Shown: positions 43,122 to 51,905 of the stretch, piece by piece
Layout: each line of letters starts with the position of its first letter
Numbering within the stretch: position 1 is the first letter of the stretch
NCBI RefSeq assembly: GCF_009865215.1
Contig: NZ_WWJX01001556.1
Coordinates: forward strand, 1 to 64,000
Length of the DNA: 64,000 nt
Direction: 5' to 3'
DNA from: Streptomyces sp. SID3343
Lineage (GTDB): Bacteria > Actinomycetota > Actinomycetes > Streptomycetales > Streptomycetaceae
Notes under the pieces: generated by a model
Told to the model about the DNA's origin: nothing
What the model saw: only the letters and a program-made list of their open reading frames with translations
Databases searched by the model: none
Position numbers and translations under genes: made by a program

Positions 43122-44504
43122 GTGCACTACCACGATCTGGGCGACTGGCTCGAAGAACGCCCAAGGCGAGAGCTGCTCGTCGCCCCCCGATATCTCGCCG
43201 GATCCGTACAGCACGACAGCGTCATCGAGCGCCTGGACCAAGACCACGGCTGGGCACGCGAGAGCGACACCGCCGGCGGCGACTATCTCGCCAGCCCGTG
43301 CCGACGCGTCCAAATCGCCCACCGCCCCGAGCGTGGCCTCACGTTCTCCTGGCAGATCAGCGCCGCCGACCGACCGCTGGGACCGGCCCGCTGGGAGGCA
43401 CTGTTCGACGAGGGGATCCCGGACGAGACGGTCCACGCGTTCCTGGACACCCTCGCCCAAGACGTCGACGACGGCCACGACCGCTTCCTGAACGGAGCCA
43501 CGCTTCCCGGGATCGCCTACGGGCCGCTGCTCGCCGCCGGATGGGAACCCACCGTGGGTGATCGCCCCGGCGTCCTCGGGGACGGCCCACGCGTGATCAC
43601 CGCACCCCGGGACACGGCCCAACTCGTCCACCAGGGGCACCTGCCCGACGACACCCGGATCGTCCGCGACCACCGATACCACTGGGAGGTACGGGGCGGA
43701 GACCCCTTCTGGGATCCGACCTGGCGCGCCGCCTTCGCCGGAGCCGTCCCCACCCACCTGATCGCGGCCGTCACCACCGAACTCGCCGACCCCCGACCCG
43801 TGGCCCGCACCGCGGACCAGCTCCCCTCGCAGAACTGGACACTGCTGCGCGTCATGCCCACCGAATGGCTCCCCGCCCCGGACGTGGCCACCGCAGCTCA
43901 GGCCCGCACCACCGCGGCTCCCTGCCCGCCGACCGCCGGGAGACCCACCACCACCGGTCACCACACCACCCGCCCCGCGACGCTGACCCACCGCTCAGCC
44001 CAGGAGAAGCCCATGGCGAACCCGGACACCGTCCTCCCCGGCCTCGACCACCTCATCGCAAGGCACCTCGGACGCTCCGTCGCCGACCTGTGCGCCGAAC
44101 GCGAAACGGCCCCGTCCACCGACGCGCGCGTCGACCACATCCTCGACCGGTACCGCGCAATCCAAGACGCCGAAGAGGGAATGGCGGAGTTCCGCGAGGT
44201 CCTGGTCGAGACCCTGGCAGCCGGCGACTGGTATTTCAACCCCGAAACAGCCCAGGCCACCGTCGCCACCGCCGCCGACCTGCTCGCCCTGGCCGTGCGG
44301 CGGCACGAGACGACCGAGGACCTCTGGCGCGTCGTCCCCCTGACCAACCTCCACGCGTCGCAAGGCCCGATCCCGCAGGAGCCCTCCCGCGCCGCCGTCG
44401 CCCGGAACCGAACCACCATCCCCACGACCATGCCCACCACGAGCGACAGTACGACTCCCCGGCACCCGACCGAGGAACCCATCGCGCCCCGCCCACGCCG
44501 CTGA
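43122..44504 (+). CDS. DUF317 protein fused in frame to a second protein
   Basis: 460 residues as an open frame. Residues 1-~290 are a DUF317 pair (LLVAPRYLAGSVQHDSVIER, WARESDTAGGDYLASPCRR, HLIAAVTTELADPRP). From residue ~298 a second protein begins (MANPDTVLPGLDHLIARHLG then RSVADLCAERET), with its own ATG at 44013 and a good GGAG 7 bases upstream. No stop separates them, but one frame over reads PAPRR-stop at the place where the DUF317 gene should end, like its neighbours. So a one-base indel in the low-complexity tail may have fused two genes, or the second is also started internally. Ends PRPRR. Confidence 0.65.
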   Translation: MHYHDLGDWLEERPRRELLVAPRYLAGSVQHDSVIERLDQDHGWARESDTAGGDYLASPCRRVQIAHRPERGLTFSWQISAADRPLGPARWEALFDEGIPDETVHAFLDTLAQDVDDGHDRFLNGATLPGIAYGPLLAAGWEPTVGDRPGVLGDGPRVITAPRDTAQLVHQGHLPDDTRIVRDHRYHWEVRGGDPFWDPTWRAAFAGAVPTHLIAAVTTELADPRPVARTADQLPSQNWTLLRVMPTEWLPAPDVATAAQARTTAAPCPPTAGRPTTTGHHTTRPATLTHRSAQEKPMANPDTVLPGLDHLIARHLGRSVADLCAERETAPSTDARVDHILDRYRAIQDAEEGMAEFREVLVETLAAGDWYFNPETAQATVATAADLLALAVRRHETTEDLWRVVPLTNLHASQGPIPQEPSRAAVARNRTTIPTTMPTTSDSTTPRHPTEEPIAPRPRR

Positions 44505-44524
44505 CACCCACCGAGAGGCAGCCG

Positions 44525-45037
44525 ATGACCGACACGACCGCCCCCACCAACCCGGCCGGCGAGACCGTGTGGCTCACCGATCTCCTGCCCGACACCGGAC
44601 ACGCCGTCCACGCGATCCTCGAATGCGTCGCGGAGGAGATGTCCTTCGACGAATCCTTCTCCGAGGCTCTCAAGGGATGGACCCAAGCCCTCCGAGGTGC
44701 CTTCAAGATGAAGCCCGACCTGGTGCCTCTCCTGGAAAACGAGGCCGTGCGCCGCGTCACCGCCGCAGCCGGTCACACCCCCTCCGGCCTGCTCGACCCA
44801 CCCGACCACGCCATGATCGCCGCCATCGACGCCCAACCCGCCCCCGTACGCCAAGCCCTGATCGACCGAGCCCTGCACCACCTGCGGCTCACCCCCGCGC
44901 CCACCGGGGCCCTCGCCCGCAGCGCCGCACTCACCACCTCCGTTCCCGCCCCCGTGTCCGGGACCGCCCCCACCACCGTCGCGACCACCACGCCGACCGC
45001 GACCGCGGCACGCCGGACCGCCCACCGCGCGCCCTGA
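44525..45037 (+). CDS. VWLTDL-family protein 2
   Basis: 170 residues. ETVWLTDLLPDTGHAVHAIL, a helical middle (SEALKGWTQALRGAFKMKPD), then AVRRVTAAAGHTPSGLLDPP and AQPAPVRQALIDRALHHLRL align with the gene at 42555. Thr/Ala tail ends RRTAHRAP. Function unknown. Confidence 0.6.
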   Translation: MTDTTAPTNPAGETVWLTDLLPDTGHAVHAILECVAEEMSFDESFSEALKGWTQALRGAFKMKPDLVPLLENEAVRRVTAAAGHTPSGLLDPPDHAMIAAIDAQPAPVRQALIDRALHHLRLTPAPTGALARSAALTTSVPAPVSGTAPTTVATTTPTATAARRTAHRAP

Positions 45038-45057
45038 CCACCCTGGAGACCCCGCCC

Positions 45058-45618
45058 GTGGCACCCACCCCTTCCGCCGACCGCGGCGGCATCCACGCGA
45101 CACCCCGGCCCGGCACCCACCGAGCGACCACCACGCTGGGCGCGCCACCACGGAAGATGATGAACACCCTTCCGCCGGACGGCCCACACCTGGTGATCGT
45201 CAAGCTCGTCCAACGAGCCGCGACCCATCTCGACGAACTCGACGACGAGTTCCGCTCCCACGCCCAGTGGCTGGCCACCGACCTCACCCACGCCGCAGAC
45301 CGCTCCCACCGCCTGTTCAACCCCTCCGGCGTCGTGCAGATGGCCGGGCAGAAGATCGACCTCCTCGCCACCCGCATCAAGGACGCCGACACCCACCTCC
45401 AGGCACTCCTGGACGCCTACACCGACCTCGGCCCCGCACCCGCCCCCACAACGACCCAACCCACCCGGGCCCACGCCGCCGACGCGGAGGCCGCGCCCAC
45501 CCGCGCCGCGGCGACCCGCCGAAGCCCCACGTCCCGAAGCCGACCCACCCCACCCGAGACCGAAACCACGACCAGCGCCCCGGCTTCGCACGCCGGCGCA
45601 TCGCGGGGCCGCCGCTGA
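45058..45618 (+). CDS. Unknown helical protein
   Basis: 186 residues. A helical, coiled-coil-like centre (LVQRAATHLDELDDEFRSHA; KIDLLATRIKDADTHLQALL) lies between low-complexity ends; tail ends SRGRR. GTG with GGAG 10 bases upstream. No family. Confidence 0.55.
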   Translation: MAPTPSADRGGIHATPRPGTHRATTTLGAPPRKMMNTLPPDGPHLVIVKLVQRAATHLDELDDEFRSHAQWLATDLTHAADRSHRLFNPSGVVQMAGQKIDLLATRIKDADTHLQALLDAYTDLGPAPAPTTTQPTRAHAADAEAAPTRAAATRRSPTSRSRPTPPETETTTSAPASHAGASRGRR

Positions 45619-45660
45619 CCGAACCCCGCGACCCCACCCCATGACGAACCGTGGAGCACC

Positions 45661-46686
45661 GTGTTCATCCTCAGGCCGTACAACACCGACTACCGGGACC
45701 TGGAATACGTGCGGCGAGACGGACGTCGCGAGGGTTCCCTGCACGCGTGCCTCAACCACTACTTCGGGAACATGGACGCCGTGGTCCTCGCAGGTAGCGA
45801 ACGAACGGTCTTCGACCGTCGGCACGCACAGCCGGGCGACCGCGTGCGCATCCGGGACTTCTCCAACCACGGCTTCAACGGCGTCCTGGCGTCGACCTAC
45901 ACGACGGACGGCCGATTCGGCGGACATCTCGCGCTGGACCGCCTCGCCGTCATCCCCACCGACATCGACCAGATCCGCGCCCACGCCGCACGCAGGGATC
46001 CCTCACTCACCGACGGCGCCGGAACGCCGCTGATCGACGTCGCCATCCTGCGGCGCGAGACGGGCCCCGCGGTGGCGATCACCCCGGGCGTCGCCTTGGG
46101 CGAGGGCTTCGTTCCGGCTGGATACAGCTACGTCGAGCCCGTTCCCAGCAACCATTCGGCGGCCCACCTGGTCGCCTACGCCCGCGAGGTCGCCGAACGC
46201 TACCTGCCGCACAGCCCCGTGCCTTTCCGATTCCGGACCCCCTGGCGGCCGGGAGCCCGCGAGAGCGCCCGAGCGGCCCCCGCCGAACGCACGACCGCCC
46301 CTATCCGTGCCGGCAACCTCACTTCCGCCCAGGTTCGTGCCCTGGACGCCATCGCCGACGGCGGCATCGTCCTGCGCGACCACCGGACCAGCATCAAGAA
46401 CAACCCCGGCCGTCCACGCGTGTCGGCCCCCACCTACATGATCCTGCGCGACCACGGGCTCGTCGCCGCCGACACCACCGCGAACGAGGGCCGGGAACTA
46501 CGCCTGACCCCCCTCGGCGAACAAGTCCACGCCCGCCTCGCCCGCGACGCGGGACCGCCCACACGGGCCGCCGCCGCGATCAGCCGCACCACCGCACCGA
46601 CCCAGACCTCCCCGCCCTCACACGGCCCAGCGACACCCCACACGAGCCCCACCGTCGGCAACTCCACGCCGCGACACCGACGGTGA
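45661..46686 (+). CDS. Unknown protein with C-terminal winged-helix-like segment
   Basis: 341 residues. The N-terminal half is alpha/beta (FILRPYNTDYRDLEYVRRDG; GDRVRIRDFSNHGFNGVL; DVAILRRETGPAVAITPGVA). Residues ~230-300 look like a winged-helix unit (TSAQVRALDAIADGGIVLRD ... TYMILRDHGLVAADTTANEG). Thr/Pro tail ends PRHRR. GTG with GGAG 5 bases upstream. A hairpin follows at 46719-46753. Confidence 0.55.
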   Translation: MFILRPYNTDYRDLEYVRRDGRREGSLHACLNHYFGNMDAVVLAGSERTVFDRRHAQPGDRVRIRDFSNHGFNGVLASTYTTDGRFGGHLALDRLAVIPTDIDQIRAHAARRDPSLTDGAGTPLIDVAILRRETGPAVAITPGVALGEGFVPAGYSYVEPVPSNHSAAHLVAYAREVAERYLPHSPVPFRFRTPWRPGARESARAAPAERTTAPIRAGNLTSAQVRALDAIADGGIVLRDHRTSIKNNPGRPRVSAPTYMILRDHGLVAADTTANEGRELRLTPLGEQVHARLARDAGPPTRAAAAISRTTAPTQTSPPSHGPATPHTSPTVGNSTPRHRR

Positions 46687-46718
46687 CATCGCGTCACATC
46701 TGAGTGCCCATCACCACG

Positions 46719-46753
46719 CTGCCCTGCCCGGGAATTCGCTCCGGGTGGGGCAG
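46719..46753. terminator. Hairpin after the 45661-46686 gene
   Basis: 13-base arms ctgccctgcccgg / ccgggtggggcag pair fully if two G-U pairs are allowed, with a 9-base loop, 33 bases after the stop. Confidence 0.55.
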
Positions 46754-46895
46754 TCCCGATACCGGGTGAGCCCTGTCAATCGGCCAGTTCGCCCACGGCA
46801 GACACACATGACTGGATACACCCCGCCGACCGATGCCAACGTACGGACGTCGGCAAAACCGCCGACGAAACCGCAGGTCAGCGAAGGGGTTCCGT

Positions 46896-47303
46896 ATGCT
46901 CGACAACCCGTCCCACCACACCCGTGACGCCCTTGCCGATGCCGCCTCGACCGGCCCGCACCCCCGCACCCCGCCTCTCGCGGCCTCGACCGACGACGGT
47001 CGGGCGTGGCTCACCGACCCCGGCGCGCCCCACCACGTCCTGGCCACCTTGCGTGACGCCGGTTGGGGCGTCGCCGAGGACCGCTCGGCCAACGTCTACA
47101 CGTCCTCGCCTGACGCCTGCGCGTTCGTGCGGTTCACCCCCGAACACCCCGGCGGTGCGCGCGGACCACTGTGGGAGGTCGCCGTCGACGACCACCGAGG
47201 CGACGACTGGACCCAGACCTTCGACGACTCCACTCCGAGCGAGCTGGTCCACGCGTTCGTCACCGCCCTGCTCACCACGCGGCGGCGCACCGAGTCCGTC
47301 TGA
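46896..47303 (+). CDS. Single-unit DUF317 protein
   Basis: 135 residues with one DUF317 unit (HHVLATLRDAGWGVAEDRSA, VYTSSPDACAFVRFTPEHPG, LWEVAVDDHRGDDWTQTF, SELVHAFVTALLTT). ATG follows AAGGGG by 5 bases. Short end RRRTESV. First gene after the 46.7 kb hairpin. Confidence 0.7.
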   Translation: MLDNPSHHTRDALADAASTGPHPRTPPLAASTDDGRAWLTDPGAPHHVLATLRDAGWGVAEDRSANVYTSSPDACAFVRFTPEHPGGARGPLWEVAVDDHRGDDWTQTFDDSTPSELVHAFVTALLTTRRRTESV

Positions 47304-47345
47304 CCGACCGGCAGCCGACCACACCCGACGTCGAAGGGCTCACCC

Positions 47346-47732
47346 GTGCACCTGACCCTCCTTCCCGCCCCCACCCGCCATGTCCCGACGACCGCCCCGC
47401 ACCCGGATCTCGTCCACATGGAGGGCGACCGATGGATCAAGGGAGCGGGCACCCCCTACCCCGTGCTCGACCTCCTGGTCGCGGACGGCTGGTCGATCGT
47501 CCTCGACCACCGCGCCGACGTACACGCCGGTTCCCCCGACGGCCGTGCCTACGTCGGCTACCTCCCGGAATCTCCTCACACCCGCCTCGGCGACCTGTGG
47601 CACATCACCGTCGAGGGCACCGCCGACAGGCCCGGCTGGGAACAGGTCTTCGGCGCCGCAGTGCCCGCCGAGGTCGTCGCCGGCTTCGTCGCCGCCCTCC
47701 TGACCGCACGCGACCGGCCCGACGAGTTCTGA
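47346..47732 (+). CDS. Single-unit DUF317 protein
   Basis: 128 residues (YPVLDLLVADGWSIVLDHRA, VHAGSPDGRAYVGYLPESPH, LWHITVEGTADRPGWEQVFG, EVVAGFVAALLTA). GTG follows GAAGGG. A close relative of the preceding gene, so probably a tandem duplicate. Confidence 0.7.
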   Translation: MHLTLLPAPTRHVPTTAPHPDLVHMEGDRWIKGAGTPYPVLDLLVADGWSIVLDHRADVHAGSPDGRAYVGYLPESPHTRLGDLWHITVEGTADRPGWEQVFGAAVPAEVVAGFVAALLTARDRPDEF

Positions 47733-47805
47733 CACCCCTCACATCACGGCGGGTCCGGCATCCGAACTCCCGGCGATACCCCGTCATCCCCCGAAAGGAC
47801 CGGCG

Positions 47806-48075
47806 CTGCTCACACCCGACGAATACGACCTGATCCGCACCCGCGCCCTCGGCGGCAGCGCGGGACCGTGGTCGGTCCGCACCGAAACCCGCGACCGCCA
47901 CGCCATCCTTCGCCTCCTCGACCGGCACGGGCGCATCGTCGCGACCACCGTCGCCTGCCTGCACGATGATTCCGACGCGTTGGACAGGGCCGAGAACGAT
48001 CTCCTGTTCATTGCCTACGCCCACCAATGGACCACGAGTCTGCTTGAGCTTCCCCCGTTGTGTGGGAGGTGTTGA
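47806..48075 (+). CDS. Small conserved-type protein with apparent CTG start
   Basis: 89 residues: LLTPDEYDLIRTRALGGSAG then PWSVRTETRDRHAI and VATTVACLHDDSDALDRAEN. The pattern 'E...IR.RA..aS.GPW.v' is common in small Streptomyces phage and plasmid proteins of unknown function. No ATG, GTG or TTG is in frame; CTG at 47806, 7 bases after AAAGGAC, is the only plausible start. The C-terminus (LLELPPLCGRC) looks abnormal, so the gene may be truncated near 48050. Confidence 0.5.
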   Translation: MLTPDEYDLIRTRALGGSAGPWSVRTETRDRHAILRLLDRHGRIVATTVACLHDDSDALDRAENDLLFIAYAHQWTTSLLELPPLCGRC

Positions 48076-48284
48076 TCAGCTGGCCGATCGGCTGCACGCC
48101 ACGGATCGCAGCACGACACCGCACCGCGCCATCGCTTCACCGGTGTCCCCAGCCTGACTGCGCGCAAGGCCCGAGCCGCACACGCGAACGGCGTGTGCGG
48201 CTCTCGCCGTTCGGGTCGCCCGGGATGTCACCAGGGCGAAGAACCCCTTGATCGCGATCCGAACGACGGCGGCAGCCGACGCTC
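48076..48284. other. Gene-free stretch with terminator hairpin
   Basis: Nothing coding that I can support. It contains the strong hairpin at 48173-48203 that probably ends plus-strand transcription. Confidence 0.5.
48173..48203. terminator. Perfect 12-bp hairpin ending the plus operon
   Basis: gagccgcacacg / cgtgtgcggctc, loop of 7 bases, about 100 bases beyond the last plus-strand stop. GC-rich and without a T-run. Confidence 0.6.
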
Positions 48285-48770
48285 CATGGACATGAGGCCA
48301 TCGTCCTCCACACGCTGTCGGGCTTCCTCGGCCACATGGGGCTGCTCATCTCACAGCAGTACCAAGAACCCGAGTGGCTCGGCGTCATGACACTCTCCGG
48401 GATCCCTGCGGTCGAGGTCCCCTCGGACGACTCCGCTGATCCCGCCATACCGCGTCGACGTGTTGACGAGTCCCGACCTTTGGCGCCCACCGCATTGCCG
48501 GGACACGACGCCGGCGTCGCCTGGCACACGGCCGGATCCGGCAAAGACGAGATGGTGGTCGTGCTCAGCGGCCTGCTTCCGCTCGGGGTGGCTCGCCGCA
48601 GGCCCGAGGTTCTCCCTGATCTCGACGGGTTCCTCGTCGAGATCGAGCGCAAGTCATACGCCGGCACGGTCATCCGCGAGGTACACGCGCGGCTTGCCCC
48701 GGCCGTGCGCCAGCACGACACGATCCTCGACAGCAGGTGCCTGGTCTGCGGGGACCCAGGCCCGACGCGC
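48285..48770 (+). pseudogene. Possible gene remnant
   Basis: One plus-strand frame reads protein-like sequence (AIVLHTLSGFLGHMGLLISQ; EPEWLGVMTLSGIPAVEV; DGFLVEIERKSYAGTVIREV) with reasonable composition, but it has no start with a ribosome site at its beginning and runs into the 3' end of the opposing gene at 48774. Best read as a 5'-truncated remnant; family unknown. Confidence 0.25.
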
Positions 48771-48773
48771 TTG

Positions 48774-49313
48774 TCAGCACGCGACGCCGGCCCGGCGCCA
48801 TGCCGCCAGGACGTCGTCGCACGCCGCACGCGCTTCCGGGCCGACTTCCGCGTTCAGCACGAGGTGGATTACCAGCTTGCGGACGGCGGGCAGATCGAGA
48901 CTGAGCACCGCGAGGACTCTCTCCAGAGCGTCGATCAGACTGCGCAGATCAATGCTGTGGATGGGGTCGGGGTAGTCCGACAGCAGGCTGACCAAGCACG
49001 CGCCGCCGTCGTCGCCGTCGGCGGTGGCTTGAACCAGTGCCGCGTGGCAGGCCCACACCGCGTTCAGGGCGTAGACGGGCAGGGCAAGGGCCCGCACGTG
49101 CTCGGCGTGGTAGTCCGTGGTGGCGCAGTCGCCGACCAACTCGGCGGCGATCTTCCAGGTCAGGGCCGGCTGCAGATAGCGGGTGTCGTCGAGGGTGCAC
49201 GAGGCAGCCGACCCCACGGTCTCCAGGACCTCGCCGACCAATCGGGCGTCGGTGTTCCAGGCGAAGCTGGAGGGAAGAAGGACAGGGCGATCGCCGGCAT
49301 GCGGGCTGCTCAT
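48774..49313 (-). CDS. Unknown helical protein
   Basis: About 179 residues; consistent helical coding sequence (DARLVGEVLETVGSAASCTL; WKIAAELVGDCATTDYHAEH; SLIDALERVLAVLSLDLPAV). ATG at 49313 is the best of several starts; the ribosome site is weak. Isolated gene in a disorganised region between two operons; no family recognised. A 20-bp hairpin lies about 100 bases upstream of it. Confidence 0.5.
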   Translation of the reverse strand: MSSPHAGDRPVLLPSSFAWNTDARLVGEVLETVGSAASCTLDDTRYLQPALTWKIAAELVGDCATTDYHAEHVRALALPVYALNAVWACHAALVQATADGDDGGACLVSLLSDYPDPIHSIDLRSLIDALERVLAVLSLDLPAVRKLVIHLVLNAEVGPEARAACDDVLAAWRRAGVAC

Positions 49314-49662
49314 ACGGAAGGTCTGCCCGGACAGCCTGTGGGCGACGCCCCCCTTTTGGGCTACGTGGCAGCCGCCGCCGTGTCCAATGTCGGGAAGCCG
49401 GGCGGGAAACAACGGATGAGGGTCGCCACCGGTTCGGGTGGCGACCCTCATCCGTTCCATCCAACGTCGATCGTTCGTGTCGATCGTTGCGCTCGTCGGC
49501 GTGGGCGATGTTGTCGTGGAGACCGGGGCACACTCCGTCGGAACCTATGGAACGGCGACACCGCGGCCATCGGGGGAACGGTGATCGCTGCGCTCGGGGC
49601 AGACACGTCCACCAACGAGGTGGAACCGACCCGTGATGCGCTGACGCGCCACCGGTCAACGG
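49314..49662. other. Intergenic region with long hairpin
   Basis: No supported gene. Holds the perfect hairpin at 49411-49456 and, just after it, two copies of cgatcgtt about 14 bases apart. Confidence 0.5.
49411..49456. terminator. 20-bp perfect inverted repeat
   Basis: aacggatgagggtcgccacc and its exact complement are separated by the 6-base loop ggttcg. It lies between the 3' end of the minus-strand mobilisation operon (49663) and the start of the gene at 49313, where it would stop read-through. A protein-binding operator is the alternative. Confidence 0.7.
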
Positions 49663-50061
49663 CTAGAAGTACGTTCCGCGCAAGGTGCCGTCAAAGCCCA
49701 TGGACGCGACGGCCTCGTCGAAGGAGGGCCAGTACCGGTCCGGGGGGCCTGCGCCCAGTTCGTCGAACTCGTCTACGGTCAGCTCGGGTTCGTGCCATTG
49801 GTGGGCGCAGCGGCAGCGGATCCACACGGTGCCGCGGTGGAGGATGACCAGCCAGTCGCGGCGCGCGGAGCAGGAGGCGCAGCGGATCGGGATTCCTCGT
49901 GCGCGCAGTTCGTCGGGGTGTTCGGTGCACCGTGCGAGTTCGTCGTGGTCGTAGGTGCAGGGGTCGGGCATGGGGTGGAGGTTGGGCGGCGCGTCCGGGT
50001 CGGGGGGCCGCCAGGCGAAGGGGTCCGTGTCGGGTTCGGGCTCGTGATCGGGTCGCTGCAA
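49663..50061 (-). CDS. Zinc-ribbon-like small protein
   Basis: About 132 residues. Cysteine pairs IRCASCSARRDW and WIRCRCAHQWHE form a C-x2-C ... C-x-C arrangement typical of small zinc ribbons; the end is acidic (LTVDEFDELGAGPPDRYWPS). TTG at 50061 follows GGAGAGG by 8 bases; ATG at 50094 is an alternative. Last gene of the relaxase operon. Function unknown. Confidence 0.6.
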   Translation of the reverse strand: MQRPDHEPEPDTDPFAWRPPDPDAPPNLHPMPDPCTYDHDELARCTEHPDELRARGIPIRCASCSARRDWLVILHRGTVWIRCRCAHQWHEPELTVDEFDELGAGPPDRYWPSFDEAVASMGFDGTLRGTYF

Positions 50062-50156
50062 GGGTGAGCCTCTCCGTCGGGGAAGGAACACCATGGACGT
50101 GAAGCGGGCCGAAGTCCATGGTGTTCCGAATCACATCCGGGAGATTCCGTTGCAGG

Positions 50157-51905
50157 TCAACGTCGGTGTTCGCGTTGCGGGGTCTCGGGCCGCACGAGAG
50201 CTGCCGCAGGTGCCGGTGCAGGCTTCGATGGGCCCGACGTGCGCTTGGTGGCGCGTCGGGGAGCGGGCGCGGGTAGGTGGGCGATGTGGCGCAGTCGCCA
50301 GATGAGGACGTCGGCGGTGTTGTCGGCGCTGTCGAGTTCGCGCATGGCCGTTGCTTCGGTGAGGAGCGTCTTCGGGTCGTGTCCGGCACGTTCGGCCTGG
50401 TCCAGGGTGGCGGCCAGTGCGTCCCATCGCGCGTCGTCGCCGGGGCCGGTGGTTGCGTCGGGCAGGGCGGTGGCGATGGTGGCCCGGTGGCGGTCACGTT
50501 CCACAGCGGGCAGGGCGCGGCCCGCGTTGTGCAGGGCCCGCATGGGTGGTGCGGCGGCGTTGCGGTAGGCGGCGCGCAGGTGTTGGGCGGTGGCGTGTGC
50601 GGCGGCGGCTTGTTGTGCGTGGCCGTGGGCTGTGTGCCAGCGTGCGGCGGCGACGGTGATCAGGACGAGGGTGCACAGGACGGTGGCGGTGGCGGCGCCG
50701 TCCTCGCCTCGGCCGAGTGCTCCTCCGGCGTAGACGATTTCGCGGGCGATCGAGCGCAGGGCGCGTTGGTCGGCTCGTCCGGCGCGGATGTGGGAGCGGC
50801 TGGCGCGTTCGAATTCTCGGGCTGCGGCTCGTAGTTCGGCGCGGACGTCGGCGGAGGCGGTCTGGGAGAGTGCGTCGAGGACTTCCCCGACCCCGATCAG
50901 GCGGGCGGCCGTTCCGGGGTCGTCGTCCTCGTCGAAGTCGGCCGCGGCCCGGTCGAGGGCGTCGGTGGCCCGGCGCCGGGCCTGCGCCGGGCGCGAGCGT
51001 GTGGGCCCCGTACGTCCGCCGCCGTGGGGGCGTTCGTGCGTTCCGGTGGTGATCCATTGGTCTTCGGGGTCGTGGTCGAGGCGGCGTCGGATGGCGGGCA
51101 GGGAGAGGTCGGGGGCGAGTTTGGATCCCGAGTACCAGATCGGTTGTCCGTCGGCGTTGTGGTCTCCGGGTAGGGCGACGGTGTAGCCGATGATGTCGCC
51201 GGAGGGGGCGCGGCGTTGGTTCACGCGGACGCCTTCGCCGCGTAGGCGGGTGAAGAATTCGGTCTCGTCGGCGGCGCCGGCGAGGGAGCGGCGGACGGCT
51301 TCGCGGAGCAGTTCGCGCGGGGTGGATTCGAGGCCGCGTCGTTTGGCCTTGTGTCGTTCGGGGCTGGTGGGGCGCTTGGCGGCGGTGCCGTCGCCTGCGG
51401 CGAGTTCGCGCAGGCCCAGGTCCTTTTCGATGCGGCGGGCCTCGGCTTGGGCTCGCTTGCCCTCGAAGTCGCTGTCCGGTCGGCGGCCGTCCTCGCGGAC
51501 GAGGTTGGCGATGATGTGGATGTGGTCGTCGGCGTGGCGCACGGCGACCCATCGGCATCCGGCGTCGTCGCCGTCGGGATCGATGCCGGTGGCGGCGACG
51601 ATGCGGCGGGCGATGTCGCCCCATTCCTGGTCGGTCAGGACGCGGTCGGTGGCTGCGGCCCGCACGGAGCAGTGCCACACGTGTTTGTTCGGTCGCTCCT
51701 CGGTGGGAAGTGCGAGGAGCGGTCGGTCGAGGACGCGTTCGAGGGGTTTGAGGGAGTCGCTGGGGTCGCGGCCGGGGTCGGGGGCCATGCCGTCGAAGGA
51801 GGCGACGATGTGTGGGTCGACGTGTTCCTCGGCTTTGCCGGGGCCGTAGAGGTAGGCGAGCAGGCCGATGGTGCGTGGTCCACGTTTGTGGATGCGGGGG
51901 ATCAC
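50157..51905 (-). CDS. Relaxase / mobilisation nuclease (MobA/VirD2 type)
   Basis: 582 residues. N-terminal nuclease domain: GLLAYLYGPGKAEEHVDPHI with candidate catalytic tyrosines Y18/Y20, HVWHCSVRA, DQEWGDIARRIVAATGI, and the metal motif DDHIHIIANLVREDGRRP (H128, H130). The middle (SAGAADETEF-type region near LLREAVRRSLAGAADETEFF and LRGEGVRVNQRRAPSGDIIG) resembles the MobA linker; the C-terminal half is helical. It would nick oriT and lead the strand through the transfer channel. GTG overlaps the mobC stop (GTGA). The tail (RPETPQREHRR) is basic, as in translocated relaxases. The founding member for the degenerate copies at 12-16 kb. Confidence 0.92.
   Translation of the reverse strand: MIPRIHKRGPRTIGLLAYLYGPGKAEEHVDPHIVASFDGMAPDPGRDPSDSLKPLERVLDRPLLALPTEERPNKHVWHCSVRAAATDRVLTDQEWGDIARRIVAATGIDPDGDDAGCRWVAVRHADDHIHIIANLVREDGRRPDSDFEGKRAQAEARRIEKDLGLRELAAGDGTAAKRPTSPERHKAKRRGLESTPRELLREAVRRSLAGAADETEFFTRLRGEGVRVNQRRAPSGDIIGYTVALPGDHNADGQPIWYSGSKLAPDLSLPAIRRRLDHDPEDQWITTGTHERPHGGGRTGPTRSRPAQARRRATDALDRAAADFDEDDDPGTAARLIGVGEVLDALSQTASADVRAELRAAAREFERASRSHIRAGRADQRALRSIAREIVYAGGALGRGEDGAATATVLCTLVLITVAAARWHTAHGHAQQAAAAHATAQHLRAAYRNAAAPPMRALHNAGRALPAVERDRHRATIATALPDATTGPGDDARWDALAATLDQAERAGHDPKTLLTEATAMRELDSADNTADVLIWRLRHIAHLPAPAPRRATKRTSGPSKPAPAPAAALVRPETPQREHRR

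Noticed and set aside
48137-48829. Long minus-strand open frame
   Set aside because: Ser/Arg-rich composition with no family signal; it is the complement of more protein-like plus-strand sequence.
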